DNA from: Sphingomonadales bacterium
GTDB lineage: Bacteria; Pseudomonadota; Alphaproteobacteria; Sphingomonadales; Sphingomonadaceae
Direction of reading: 5' to 3'
DNA: 30,963 nt
Assembly (NCBI GenBank): GCA_020200935.1
Contig: JAIVHR010000163.1
Span: 1 to 30,963, forward strand
Of the stretch, positions 1 through 8,039 are shown piece by piece. A program made the position numbers and the translations under genes. Each line of letters opens with the position of its first letter. The stretch's first letter is position 1. The notes beneath the pieces were generated by a model, which saw nothing but the letters and a program-made list of their open reading frames with translations, did no database searches and was not told the DNA's origin.

Positions 1-498
1 GTCGATATCGTCGTCAACAATGCCGGCATCACCCGCGACGGCACGCTGATGAAGATGAGCTATGACGATTGGCACGAGGTGATGCGGGTCAATCTCGGCG
101 GCTGTTTCAACATGGCCAAGGCCTGCTTTCCCGGGATGAAGGAGCGCGGCTGGGGACGGATCGTCAATATCGGCTCGATCAACGGCCAGGGCGGACAATA
201 TGGCCAGGTCAACTATGCCTCGGCCAAATCGGGCATCCACGGCTTCACCAAGGCGCTGGCGCAGGAGGGCGCGCGCTACAACGTCACCGTCAACTGCGTC
301 GCGCCGGGCTATATCGATACCGACATGGTCGCCGCGGTGCCCGCCGAGGTGCTCGAGAAGATCGTCGCGCGGATCCCGGTCGGGCGGCTCGGCCAAGCCG
401 AGGAGATCGCCCGCGGCGTCGCCTTCCTGTGCGGCGAGGATGCGGGCTTCGTCACCGGATCGACGATGTCGATCAACGGCGGCCAGCATATGTATTGA
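1..498 (+). CDS. phaB: Acetoacetyl-CoA reductase (PhaB-like SDR), 5' end outside the window
   Basis: The frame is open from base 1, so the N-terminus, including the Rossmann glycine motif, lies upstream of the window; 165 codons remain. The visible part starts with the SDR motif VNNAGIT, and the catalytic Tyr/Lys pair is in NYASAK (Tyr codon at 214-216). Next comes a PGYIDTDM segment, and the protein ends NGGQHMY. The stretch around SINGQGGQYGQVNYASAK and the NGG-hydrophobic end resemble PhaB acetoacetyl-CoA reductases more than FabG. PhaB proteins reduce acetoacetyl-CoA to (R)-3-hydroxybutyryl-CoA with NADPH for polyhydroxyalkanoate synthesis in the cytoplasm. A FabG-type 3-oxoacyl-ACP reductase is the alternative. 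No pha synthase is visible in the window. The next gene starts 33 bases downstream on the same strand. Confidence 0.85.
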   Translation, partial: VDIVVNNAGITRDGTLMKMSYDDWHEVMRVNLGGCFNMAKACFPGMKERGWGRIVNIGSINGQGGQYGQVNYASAKSGIHGFTKALAQEGARYNVTVNCVAPGYIDTDMVAAVPAEVLEKIVARIPVGRLGQAEEIARGVAFLCGEDAGFVTGSTMSINGGQHMY

Positions 499-530
499 TC
501 GGGGCCGAAGGGGGCATCGGAGCGGCGGCG

Positions 531-770
531 ATGGACGATCTCTACCACCCGCCGGTCAAGCGCAGCGTGACGATCGCCGGCCACGAGACCTCGGTGACGC
601 TCGAGCCCGTTTTCTGGCGGGCGATCGAACGGGCGGCCGAGAGCCGCGCCATCCCGCTCAACGCGCTGATCGCGCGGATCGACGCCGAACGGCTCGAGGC
701 GGAGGAGCCGCCGGGCCTGGCGGGCGCGATCCGGGTATGGCTGTTTAGCGAGGCGGGTGAGGTTCAATGA
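531..770 (+). CDS. Small ribbon-helix-helix domain protein
   Basis: This is a 79-residue protein. A basic beta-strand (KRSVTIAGHETSVTLE) is followed by a conserved FW and two helices, ending GAIRVWLFSEAG. This matches the alphaproteobacterial ribbon-helix-helix family (RHH_4, PF13467), whose members are thought to be DNA-binding regulators. The ATG at 531 starts exactly at the conserved block. A TTG at 495 overlapping the phaB stop is also in frame, but would add residues without family resemblance. The gene lies 32 bases after phaB on the same strand and is probably cotranscribed. The target is unknown. A hairpin-doublet repeat follows directly and separates it from the convergent glutamate dehydrogenase gene. 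Confidence 0.72.
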   Translation: MDDLYHPPVKRSVTIAGHETSVTLEPVFWRAIERAAESRAIPLNALIARIDAERLEAEEPPGLAGAIRVWLFSEAGEVQ

Positions 771-771
771 T

Positions 772-844
772 CCGTTAGGGCTGAGCTTGTCGAAGCCCGC
801 TTCTCCGTACGCGAAACGCCCTTCGACAAGCTCAGGGCTAACGG
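772..844. repeat. Hairpin-doublet repeat between convergent genes
   Basis: Two arms, 772-799 and 817-844, are inverted copies sharing CTGAGCTTGTCGAAG. They differ where the left arm has GGG/CCC and the right arm, read inversely, has CCC/GGG. The changes compensate, so each arm alone can also fold (GGGCT with AGCCC; GCCCT with AGGGC). It occupies the gap between two converging genes and could act as a bidirectional transcription barrier, although there is no T-run. The sequence resembles repeats widespread in sphingomonad genomes (from memory, not searched). Confidence 0.75.
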
Positions 845-3800
845 GGATTGATCGTCCGGGCTTCTAGCCTTCCCGACCAAGCAAAATCCGCGCTTGCGCG
901 CCGATCTGGGCGAGCATCGCGGCGCTGGGAGCAGGAGCGGTGCGGGCGCGGGCGATGAGATCGGTGAACTGCCGGGCGCGCGCACGGTGCTGTTTGAGCC
1001 AGGTCTCGACCGCGGCAAGCGGGTCGTCGCTGTCGCAGCGGGCGAGGAAGTCGAGCCGCAGCAATTCGAAATCGCGGCTCAGACCGGCGGCGAGCAGCCG
1101 CTCCCAGGGATCGCTCGAGGCGAAGCGCATCGCCGCCGCCTTCGCCCAGTCGAGGCCGAGCGCCTCGCCGAGCCGCGTATAGGCGCGGGTGATCTCCATC
1201 TCGCTGGCGTCGAGCCGCGCGGCGAGCGCCGCCGTGCCGATCGCGCCGTCGCAGATGCGCCGACTGGAGCTGGGCTTCCTCGCGCAGCAGCCCTTCGAGC
1301 TCGGCATCGATCCGTTCGACGCCCGGGCCGATCTCGGCGACCAGCGCGCTCGGCGTCGTGGTTTCCTCGCTGGTGCGGATGAGGTCGGCGAGATGGAGCC
1401 TGAGGCTCGAGCGCGTCACCGCGAACAGCCGCAGACGCTCGGCCTCGGAAATCTCCGCAGCCTCGATCTGGTCCCACAGCGCGGCAAGACCGAACAGCTC
1501 GTCGGCCGCGACATAGGCCATCGCGACCTTCGACAGCCCGACGCCTTCCTCCTCGGTCAGCTCGAAGGGGGCGATGATGCCGACCCGGTTGATCACCCGG
1601 TTGGCGAGCTTGGTGGCGATGATCTCGCGGCGCAGCCGGTGGTCGGCGATCGCCTGCGGGAAGCCCTCGCGCATCGGCTCGGGGAAGGCCGCATAGAGCG
1701 TCGGCTCGAGCATCGCATCGTCGGGCAGCGCGGTGTTCTCGACCGCCGCCTGCATGGCGAGCTTCGAATGGGCGAGCAGCACCGAGAGTTCGGGCCGGGT
1801 CAGCCCGCGATTGTCCTGGCTGCGGCGCAGCAGCTCTTCGTTGGCCTCGAGCCCCTCGACCGCGCGGTCGATGCGGCCGCTCGCCTCGAGAATCTCGATC
1901 ACCCGGACCTGGCTCGGCAGCGCGTCGACGCCGTCATGCTCGGCGAGCGACAGCGCCAATGTCTGGAGCCGGTTGTCCTCGAGCACCAGGGCCGCGACAT
2001 CGTCGGTCATCTCGACCAGCAGCTTGTTGCGCGCCTCGAATTCGAGCCGGCCCTCGGCGATCTCGCGATTGAGCGGGATCTTGATATTGACCTCATTATC
2101 CGAGCAATCGACGCCGGCCGAATTGTCGATGAAGTCGGTGTTGAGCCGGCCGCCATGCGAGGCATATTCGATCCGCCCGGCCTGGGTCATGGCGAGGTTC
2201 GCGCCCTCGCCGATCACCTTGGCGCGGAGCTGGCGGCCGTTGACGCGCAATTTGTCGTTGGCCGGATCGCCGACCTCGACATGCGCCTCGGCCGATGATT
2301 TGACGTAGGTGCCGATGCCGCCGAACCAGAGCAGATCGATGTCGGCCTTGAGGATCGCCGAGATCAATTCCTGCGGCCGCAGGCTGTCCGCCTCGAGCTC
2401 GAGCAATTCCCTGATCCGCGGCGAAATCGCGATCTGCTTGAGATCGCGGGAGAAAACGCCGCCGCCCTTGGAAATGAGCTTCTTGTTATAGTCGCTCCAG
2501 GTCGATCGTTCGAGCTCGAACATCCGCTTGCGCTCTTGCCAGCTCTTCGCCGGATCGGGGTCGGGATCGAGGAAGATATGGCGATGGTCGAAGGCGGCGA
2601 CGAGCTTGATCGTCTTCGACAGCAGCATGCCGTTGCCGAACACGTCGCCCGACATGTCGCCGCAGCCGGCGACGGTGAATTCCTCCGATTGGACGTCGAT
2701 CTCCATCTCGCGGAAATGGCGCTGGACCGAGACCCAGGCGCCGCGCGCGGTGATCCCCATCGCCTTGTGGTCGTAGCCATAGCCGCCGCCGCTGGCGAAA
2801 GCGTCGCCGAGCCAGAAATTCCTGTCGAGCGCGATCTCGTTGGCGATGTCGGAGAAGGCCGCGGTGCCCTTGTCGGCGGCGACGACGAAATAGGGGTCCT
2901 CGCCGTCGCGTATCACCACCCGCTCGGGATGGACGACCTCGCCCTCGACGATATTGTCGGTCACCGAAAGCAAGGTGCGGATGAAGATGCGGTAGCTCTC
3001 GGTGCCTTCGGCATACCAGGCTTCGCGGTCGACGGCCGGGCTCGGCAGCTGTTTGGGGTAGAAGCCGCCCTTGGCGCCGGTCGGCACGATCACCGCATTC
3101 TTGACCAGCTGCGCCTTCATCAGTCCGAGGATCTCGGTGCGGAAATCGTCGCGCCGGTCGGACCATCTGAGCCCGCCGCGGGCGACCGGGCCGCCGCGCA
3201 GATGGATGCCCTCGACGCGCGGGCTGTAGACCCAGATCTCGCGCCACGGCACCGGCGCCGGCAGGCCCGGAATCTGGCTGCTGTCGAGCTTGAAGGCGAG
3301 CGCCTCGCGCGAGGCCGGGGTGAAGGCGTTGGTCCGCAGGCATCCTTCGACGACGGCGCGCAGCGCGCGCAGCATGATGTCGTCGTCGATCGCCTTGACC
3401 TTGGCGAGACCCGAATCGAGCATTTCGCGCGCTTCGCCGGCGGCCGCTTCGCGATCGCCCTCGAAATCGGGATCGTGGAGCGCGTCGAACAGCCGGACGA
3501 TAGCCAGGGTCAGCGCCGGCGCTTCGCGCAGCGTCTCGACCACCGTGGAGAGGCCGTAGGAGAAGCCGGTCTGCCGCAAATAGCGGAACCAGGCCCTGAG
3601 CAAAGTGACATCGCGCGGGTTGAGGCCGAGCGCGATGATCAGCTGGTTGAATTCGTCATTCTCGGCGCGGCTTTCGAGCACCGCCGAGATCGCGCCCTCC
3701 TTGACCCCGGCACGCTCGAGCATCGTCTCGGGCTCGGTGACGCCGTCGATCTCGAGCAGGAAATCGTGGATATAGCCGAGTTTGCCCTCGCCGAGCGGGG

Positions 3801-5454
3801 TCGGTATTTCCTCGAGCACGCGGAAGCCGAAATTTTCGAGCGCCGGCACCGCGTCTGACAGCGGGATCGAACGGCCGCGGCGGTAGAGCTTGAGCCGCAG
3901 CCGCTCGCCGACATCGCTGTCGAGCTTGTAGAGCCGCGCGCCGTGCTTGTGCTCGGAAAGGCCGCGCAGCCGCAGCACGTCGGTCGCCGCCTCGCGGGCG
4001 CCATATTCGCTGCGATAGGCCTCGGGAAAGGACGCCGCATAGGTCAGCGTGAGCCGCGCCGCGCGTGCCGGGGGCAGCAGCTTGGCAAGCTCGGCTTCGA
4101 CATCGGGCGCCCAGCCGCGAACCATCTGCTCGATCTCGGCATCGAGCGCTTCGGCGTCGGGCTCGCGCGCATCCTCGCCGAGATCGAGCGTGATGCGGAT
4201 AAAGGCGAGGTCGCCGTCGCCGAGTTCGATCGACCAGCTCGATATCATCGCGTTGGCCGCATTCTCGAGCATCGCGACGATCTCCTCGCGGCGCCGCGTC
4301 GAGAGTTCGTCGCGCGGCAGCCAGACGAAGGCGAAGAGATGGCGTTCGAGCGGGCCGCGGATCAGCAGCAATTTGGGCCGCGGCCGGTCGGCGAGCGACA
4401 TCGCGGTGAGCGCCGCGCGTTTGAGCGAATCGGCATCGAAGGCGATCAGGATATCGTGCGGCAGACGCGACAATGCATGCTGGAGCGCCTTGCCGGCATG
4501 GCTCTCGGGATCGAAGCCGAGCTCGCCTTCGAGTTCGGCCAATCGCTCGCGCAGCACCGGTACATCGTCGGCCGGCGCATTGAGCGCGGCGCTGGTCCAC
4601 AAGCCCGCATGCACCGACAGCGCGACTGTCTCGCCTTTTTCGCGCACCGGCACGATGGCGAGATCGAGCGGCACCCGGCGGTGGACGGTCGAGATCCGGT
4701 CGGCCTTGGTCAACAACGGCGCGGCGCCGCCCTGGTCGAAATAGGCGAAGGCCGAGTTGCGGGTGCTTTCGCCCCAGCAGGAGGGGCCGGCGGCGCGGAA
4801 GATGCCGAGCCCGTCATCGCGTTCGCCCTCTCGGTTCTCGATATAATGACCGATCTGGGTGAAGTGATGATCGACGAACCATTCGAGCAGCACCTTGCCC
4901 TCGACATTGTCGACGCTCGCCGCGTCGGCCTTGAGCCGCTTCTGCAGCGCCGGCCAGTCGGCGACCGCGACGCGGACATCGGCGAATACGCGGTTGATGT
5001 TGGTGATCAGATCCTGCCGGCTCCGCGCATCGGCGCGTTCGAGCTCGACATAGACGATGGATTCGCGCGTCGCCCGCTCGCCGCTGGCTTCGATCGAAAC
5101 CAGCCGGTTCGCCTCGTCGCGCTCGACCTTGAGGATCGGGTGGAGCAGCCGCTGCACGGCGAGGCCGTGGGCGGTGATCGCGCCGGTCAGCGAATCGACG
5201 ATGAAGGGCATATCATCGTTGATCACCGCCATCCGCATATAGCGGCGTCCGTCGGCATTGGGGATCGATTCGAGCCGCACCACCGCCTCGCCCGGCGGCC
5301 GTTCGGCGGCGGCGGCGGCGACGAAGCGCGCGGCTTCGGTCAGATCGTCGGGTTCGAGGTCTTCGGACTCGCCCGGTAGCGCGCCCTGGGTGAGCTTGGC
5401 GGCAATCGCGGCGGTCAGGGCCTCGTCGGGGGAGGACTGGGCGACGTCGTTCAT
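838..5454 (-). CDS. gdhB: NAD-specific glutamate dehydrogenase (large type), frameshifted near the C-terminus
   Basis: This is the large bacterial NAD-glutamate dehydrogenase family (PF05088; usually 1,550-1,650 residues), a cytoplasmic enzyme that deaminates L-glutamate to 2-oxoglutarate and ammonia. The N-terminal half (about residues 1-700) holds the ACT-like regulatory region. The catalytic core includes GGLRWSDRRDDFRTE, the lysine motif VPTGAKGGFYPK near residue 795, and AGCGDMSGDVFGNGM near residues 930-945; KVIGEGANLAMTQAGRIEYA follows further on. The ATG at 5454 has GGGGAG about 14 bases upstream. The frame is coherent to about residue 1399 (QSAHLR), then turns into arginine-rich nonsense and stops at 838. 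The expected end (DGAIGTAALAARL through LGREG) continues in another frame and stops at 864. About 25 residues normally lying between appear to be missing at bases 1250-1258. Catalytic residues are intact. The PAS gene lies 61 bases upstream on the same strand. Confidence 0.9.
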   Translation of the reverse strand: MNDVAQSSPDEALTAAIAAKLTQGALPGESEDLEPDDLTEAARFVAAAAAERPPGEAVVRLESIPNADGRRYMRMAVINDDMPFIVDSLTGAITAHGLAVQRLLHPILKVERDEANRLVSIEASGERATRESIVYVELERADARSRQDLITNINRVFADVRVAVADWPALQKRLKADAASVDNVEGKVLLEWFVDHHFTQIGHYIENREGERDDGLGIFRAAGPSCWGESTRNSAFAYFDQGGAAPLLTKADRISTVHRRVPLDLAIVPVREKGETVALSVHAGLWTSAALNAPADDVPVLRERLAELEGELGFDPESHAGKALQHALSRLPHDILIAFDADSLKRAALTAMSLADRPRPKLLLIRGPLERHLFAFVWLPRDELSTRRREEIVAMLENAANAMISSWSIELGDGDLAFIRITLDLGEDAREPDAEALDAEIEQMVRGWAPDVEAELAKLLPPARAARLTLTYAASFPEAYRSEYGAREAATDVLRLRGLSEHKHGARLYKLDSDVGERLRLKLYRRGRSIPLSDAVPALENFGFRVLEEIPTPLGEGKLGYIHDFLLEIDGVTEPETMLERAGVKEGAISAVLESRAENDEFNQLIIALGLNPRDVTLLRAWFRYLRQTGFSYGLSTVVETLREAPALTLAIVRLFDALHDPDFEGDREAAAGEAREMLDSGLAKVKAIDDDIMLRALRAVVEGCLRTNAFTPASREALAFKLDSSQIPGLPAPVPWREIWVYSPRVEGIHLRGGPVARGGLRWSDRRDDFRTEILGLMKAQLVKNAVIVPTGAKGGFYPKQLPSPAVDREAWYAEGTESYRIFIRTLLSVTDNIVEGEVVHPERVVIRDGEDPYFVVAADKGTAAFSDIANEIALDRNFWLGDAFASGGGYGYDHKAMGITARGAWVSVQRHFREMEIDVQSEEFTVAGCGDMSGDVFGNGMLLSKTIKLVAAFDHRHIFLDPDPDPAKSWQERKRMFELERSTWSDYNKKLISKGGGVFSRDLKQIAISPRIRELLELEADSLRPQELISAILKADIDLLWFGGIGTYVKSSAEAHVEVGDPANDKLRVNGRQLRAKVIGEGANLAMTQAGRIEYASHGGRLNTDFIDNSAGVDCSDNEVNIKIPLNREIAEGRLEFEARNKLLVEMTDDVAALVLEDNRLQTLALSLAEHDGVDALPSQVRVIEILEASGRIDRAVEGLEANEELLRRSQDNRGLTRPELSVLLAHSKLAMQAAVENTALPDDAMLEPTLYAAFPEPMREGFPQAIADHRLRREIIATKLANRVINRVGIIAPFELTEEEGVGLSKVAMAYVAADELFGLAALWDQIEAAEISEAERLRLFAVTRSSLRLHLADLIRTSEETTTPSALVAEIGPGVERIDAELEGLLREEAQLQSAHLRRRDRHGGARRAARRQRDGDHPRLYAARRGARPRLGEGGGDALRLERSLGAAARRRSEPRFRIAAARLPRPLRQRRPACRGRDLAQTAPCARPAVHRSHRPRPHRSCSQRRDARPDRRASADFAWSGRLEARTINPR

Positions 5455-5515
5455 GCGCCGGGGCTATGCTCCCCTTGGCGCGTCATCTCAACCCTTTGAT
5501 TGGGCTTTTAGCGGC

Positions 5516-6793
5516 CTATCGGGCGAGCTTGCGGACCGCGCGTTCGAGCAGCGCCCGATCGTGCGGAACCGCGCCGACGATGCCGATCCGCCCGTCGGGC
5601 AGGCGGCGCACCATGACCAGGCCGAACTCTTCATCGGCCCCGATCGCGCCGTCGCCGACATATTGCTGGACCGGCGTTTCGCGCAGCGTTTCGCGTGCCT
5701 GCTCGATCGGCGTTTTTTCGTCGACCGGGCGGCGGCGCGCGCGCTCGGCGGCGACGATCGCCTTGAGGCCGCCCGCGCGACCGGCGAGATAATCGGCAAA
5801 GCCGCCGGGCGCGATGTCCTCGCGCCGGGCGAATCCCAATGCGGCGGCATATTCGGTCAGCCGCTTCCTGTCGTAGCCGGCGCCGAAGACGAGCTTGACG
5901 ATCGGCGTCATCGGCGCGCGCTGCTGCGCCTTGATCCCCGCTTCCTCGAGGATCTCCCGATATCCCTCGCGGTCGGCCTCGGCGGCGCGGGCGAAATCAT
6001 AGGCATCGCCGAGCGCGCGATAGAGCGCGGCGCGGCTGCGCTGATCGGCGTCCTGCGCGGCGCCGGCGCTGGCGCGCGCCTGTTCGAGCCAGTCGGCGAG
6101 CGTCTCGGGCGCGCATGTCTCTTCGGGGATCGCGACCGGATCGGCGTCGGCATCGCCATCCTCGGCGCGGCTGCTCGGCCCGTCGGCCCAGACCGGGGTC
6201 GCGGCGCGGCGCTTGGCGGGAAGATCGGCCGAGAGGCTGGCGAACTGGCCGCGAATCTCCTCCTCGGTTTCGCGGTCGACGACCTCCTTCCAGTTGATCA
6301 CGCCATAGATGAAATCGATCGTGTCGCCGCCCGCGGAGAAGGGCATAAGGATGCCGCGGTACATGGTGTTGCAGCCGCGGATATTGACGAATTCGGCCTC
6401 GAAGCCGACCGGCGCCTGGTTGGCGATGATCTGCATATAATGGTCGGTGAGCCGCGAGAGCAGCGAGCGGGCCGGCACCTCGGACACCGAGCCGATGCCC
6501 GCATCGACGCCGCATTCCTCGCGCAGCGCATCGCCGAGCCAGGCGATCGACGGATCCTTCGCGCCGCCGGAGAAATCAAGCAATACGCTGTGCGGGCCGA
6601 AATCATCGAGCGCGGTGGGATCGAGCCGCTCGATCGAGGGATAGGCGACGCCCTGCAGCAGCGACGCCCAGTAATTATAGGCGCGCACATGCATCCGGCG
6701 CTCGTCGGTGCCGATTTGCGGCGGCGCCTCGATCGCCTCGTCTTCCTCCTCGGCCGCCGGTTCGTCGGCTCCGAAAGGGTGGAGATTGTCCAT
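5516..6793 (-). CDS. PAS_5-type sensory domain protein
   Basis: The protein has 425 residues. After an acidic N-terminus (about 1-30), residues 35-165 resemble the alphaproteobacterial PAS_5 domain: a YNYWASLLQG helix, a PSIERLDP segment, strands around HSVLLDF, and a final FIYGVINWKEV strand. A variable linker rich in Ala, Asp and Glu follows (about 180-240). The C-terminal region (about 250-425) is conserved-looking and mostly helical, with no catalytic motif I recognise. There is no signal peptide or membrane segment. GGGGAA lies about 8 bases before the ATG. The gene is directly upstream of and codirectional with glutamate dehydrogenase, suggesting shared transcription, but a regulatory link is only inferred. 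I do not recognise a specific function. Confidence 0.75.
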   Translation of the reverse strand: MDNLHPFGADEPAAEEEDEAIEAPPQIGTDERRMHVRAYNYWASLLQGVAYPSIERLDPTALDDFGPHSVLLDFSGGAKDPSIAWLGDALREECGVDAGIGSVSEVPARSLLSRLTDHYMQIIANQAPVGFEAEFVNIRGCNTMYRGILMPFSAGGDTIDFIYGVINWKEVVDRETEEEIRGQFASLSADLPAKRRAATPVWADGPSSRAEDGDADADPVAIPEETCAPETLADWLEQARASAGAAQDADQRSRAALYRALGDAYDFARAAEADREGYREILEEAGIKAQQRAPMTPIVKLVFGAGYDRKRLTEYAAALGFARREDIAPGGFADYLAGRAGGLKAIVAAERARRRPVDEKTPIEQARETLRETPVQQYVGDGAIGADEEFGLVMVRRLPDGRIGIVGAVPHDRALLERAVRKLAR

Positions 6794-6915
6794 GCTTGCC
6801 GTTCCCCGCGGGCTGTTGCCAGTCGCGGGCGTTATGAACCGGGGATGGTTACTTAACGGTAAACCAAGCGGCGCAGCCCGGTCACCCGACGCCCCGCGAC
6901 AGGCGGTATTTCGGC

Positions 6916-6943
6916 TTGTCTCGCCGCATCCCCCTTGCTAAGG
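6916..6943 (+). promoter_or_regulatory. Candidate tRNA promoter
   Basis: TTGTCT (6916-6921) and CTAAGG (6938-6943) are 16 bases apart and end 22 bases before the tRNA. The arrangement fits a housekeeping sigma promoter for a stable RNA in a GC-rich alphaproteobacterium. The -10 match is weak. Confidence 0.35.
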
Positions 6944-6965
6944 GCCGGCGCCCTTCGAAAGGCGG

Positions 6966-7041
6966 GCCGCTTTAGCTCAGCTGGTAGAGCATCGCATTCG
7001 TAATGCGGGGGTCGTTGGTTCGAGTCCAACAAGCGGCACCA
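6966..7041 (+). tRNA. tRNA-Thr (anticodon CGT)
   Basis: The gene is 76 bases long including an encoded CCA (7039-7041). The acceptor stem GCCGCTT (6966-6972) pairs with AAGCGGC (7031-7037), and the discriminator is A7038. The D-arm contains AGCTGGTAGAGC. The anticodon stem TCGCA/TGCGG encloses the loop TTCGTAA, with anticodon CGT at 6999-7001, which reads the threonine codon ACG. The T-arm contains GGTTCGAGTCC. All stems close properly, so this is a functional-looking tRNA. No integrase or truncated copy is visible nearby, so there is no evidence that it serves as an integration site here. Confidence 0.97.
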
Positions 7042-7085
7042 CACCGGCTCGTCTGCCGGCAGCCAATTCGGCCGGTCACCCGAAT

Positions 7086-8039
7086 CTAGACGCATCCCCG
7101 CGCAGCAATTGCGGCGCCCAGCAGGCCCGGGTGATCGCCCAACAGATACAGGACTTCGATCCCGGACATGCGCGGCGCGAAGCGGCCCTTGGCGACGAAG
7201 CTGTCCTTGAAAGTCGCCGAGCGCAGCCGCTCCTGCAAGCGCCCGGCCAGCGCGCCGACGAGGACCACGCAATGCGATCCGTGGGCAAGCGCCAGATCGC
7301 CGACGACCGCTCCAAGGACCCCGACGAAACGGTCGAGCGCCTCGGCCGCCGCTTCGTCCCCACCCTCGATCGCCGAGGACCAGAGTTCCGGGTCGGGCAT
7401 CGCATCGCAGGCATCGGGCCCGGCGAGCAGCTTGTAATAGTCGGCCAGCGCCGGACCCGAAGCCACCCGTTCGACCGAAACGCGTCCGTGCCGATCGCTC
7501 AGCACGTCATTGAGCTGCTTCTCGAAATCGTCCCGAGGCGCGAAACCGATATGCCCGCCCTCGGTGGACACGACATGATAGTGCCCGTCGGCCCGGATCA
7601 GCTGGGCGACGCCGAGACCCGTGCCGGGGCCGACGACCGATATGCTGCCGTTCCTCGCAAAGCCCCCCCGCGGCCCGAACAGATGCGCGAAATCCTGCTC
7701 CTCCGCCGCCGCGACGGCATGGGCGATCGCCTCGAAATCGTTGAGCAGCAGACAGTCTTCGAAGCCGAATTCGGCGATGAGTTCGCGACGATCGATGACC
7801 CAGTCGCTGTTGACCATCTCGGCGACATCGCCGGTAATGTCGGTGGCGAGCGCGAGCGATGCGGCGGCGGGCAACGGTCCCTCGACCGATCGGGCATAGC
7901 TGCGCAGCGCGGAGGCGAGGTCCGGGTGATCGGCGACCGCGAACACCGCCGCCCGGCTCAGCTCGATCCCCTCCTCGCCCGACCGCGCGATGGCGAAACG
8001 GGCGCGCGTGCCGCCGATATCGGCCACCAGCAAAGCCAT
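7086..8039 (-). CDS. glk: Glucokinase
   Basis: The protein has 317 residues, the usual length for Glk-type glucokinases (PF02685), which phosphorylate glucose to glucose 6-phosphate with ATP in the cytoplasm. It opens with the phosphate-binding motif ADIGGTRARFA (about residues 6-16). NDFEAIAHAV lies near residue 100, GPGTGLGVA near 135-143, and the glucose-binding STEGGHIGFAP near 157-168. The ATG at 8039 lies directly against the otsA stop, so it is the last gene of the otsB-GH15-otsA-glk operon. Glucose released by the GH15 enzyme is a plausible substrate. No transmembrane or signal sequence is present. Confidence 0.93.
   Translation of the reverse strand: MALLVADIGGTRARFAIARSGEEGIELSRAAVFAVADHPDLASALRSYARSVEGPLPAAASLALATDITGDVAEMVNSDWVIDRRELIAEFGFEDCLLLNDFEAIAHAVAAAEEQDFAHLFGPRGGFARNGSISVVGPGTGLGVAQLIRADGHYHVVSTEGGHIGFAPRDDFEKQLNDVLSDRHGRVSVERVASGPALADYYKLLAGPDACDAMPDPELWSSAIEGGDEAAAEALDRFVGVLGAVVGDLALAHGSHCVVLVGALAGRLQERLRSATFKDSFVAKGRFAPRMSGIEVLYLLGDHPGLLGAAIAARGCV

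Noticed and set aside
1189..2298. Long plus-strand open frames opposite glutamate dehydrogenase (also 2536-3858 and 3943-5379)
   Set aside because: They are antisense shadows of a recognised gene, with no Shine-Dalgarno, no domain and biased composition.
6966..7085. tRNA-Thr as an integration site for a mobile element
   Set aside because: No integrase, no repeated 3' tRNA fragment and no composition change downstream; the next genes are ordinary trehalose and glucose metabolism.
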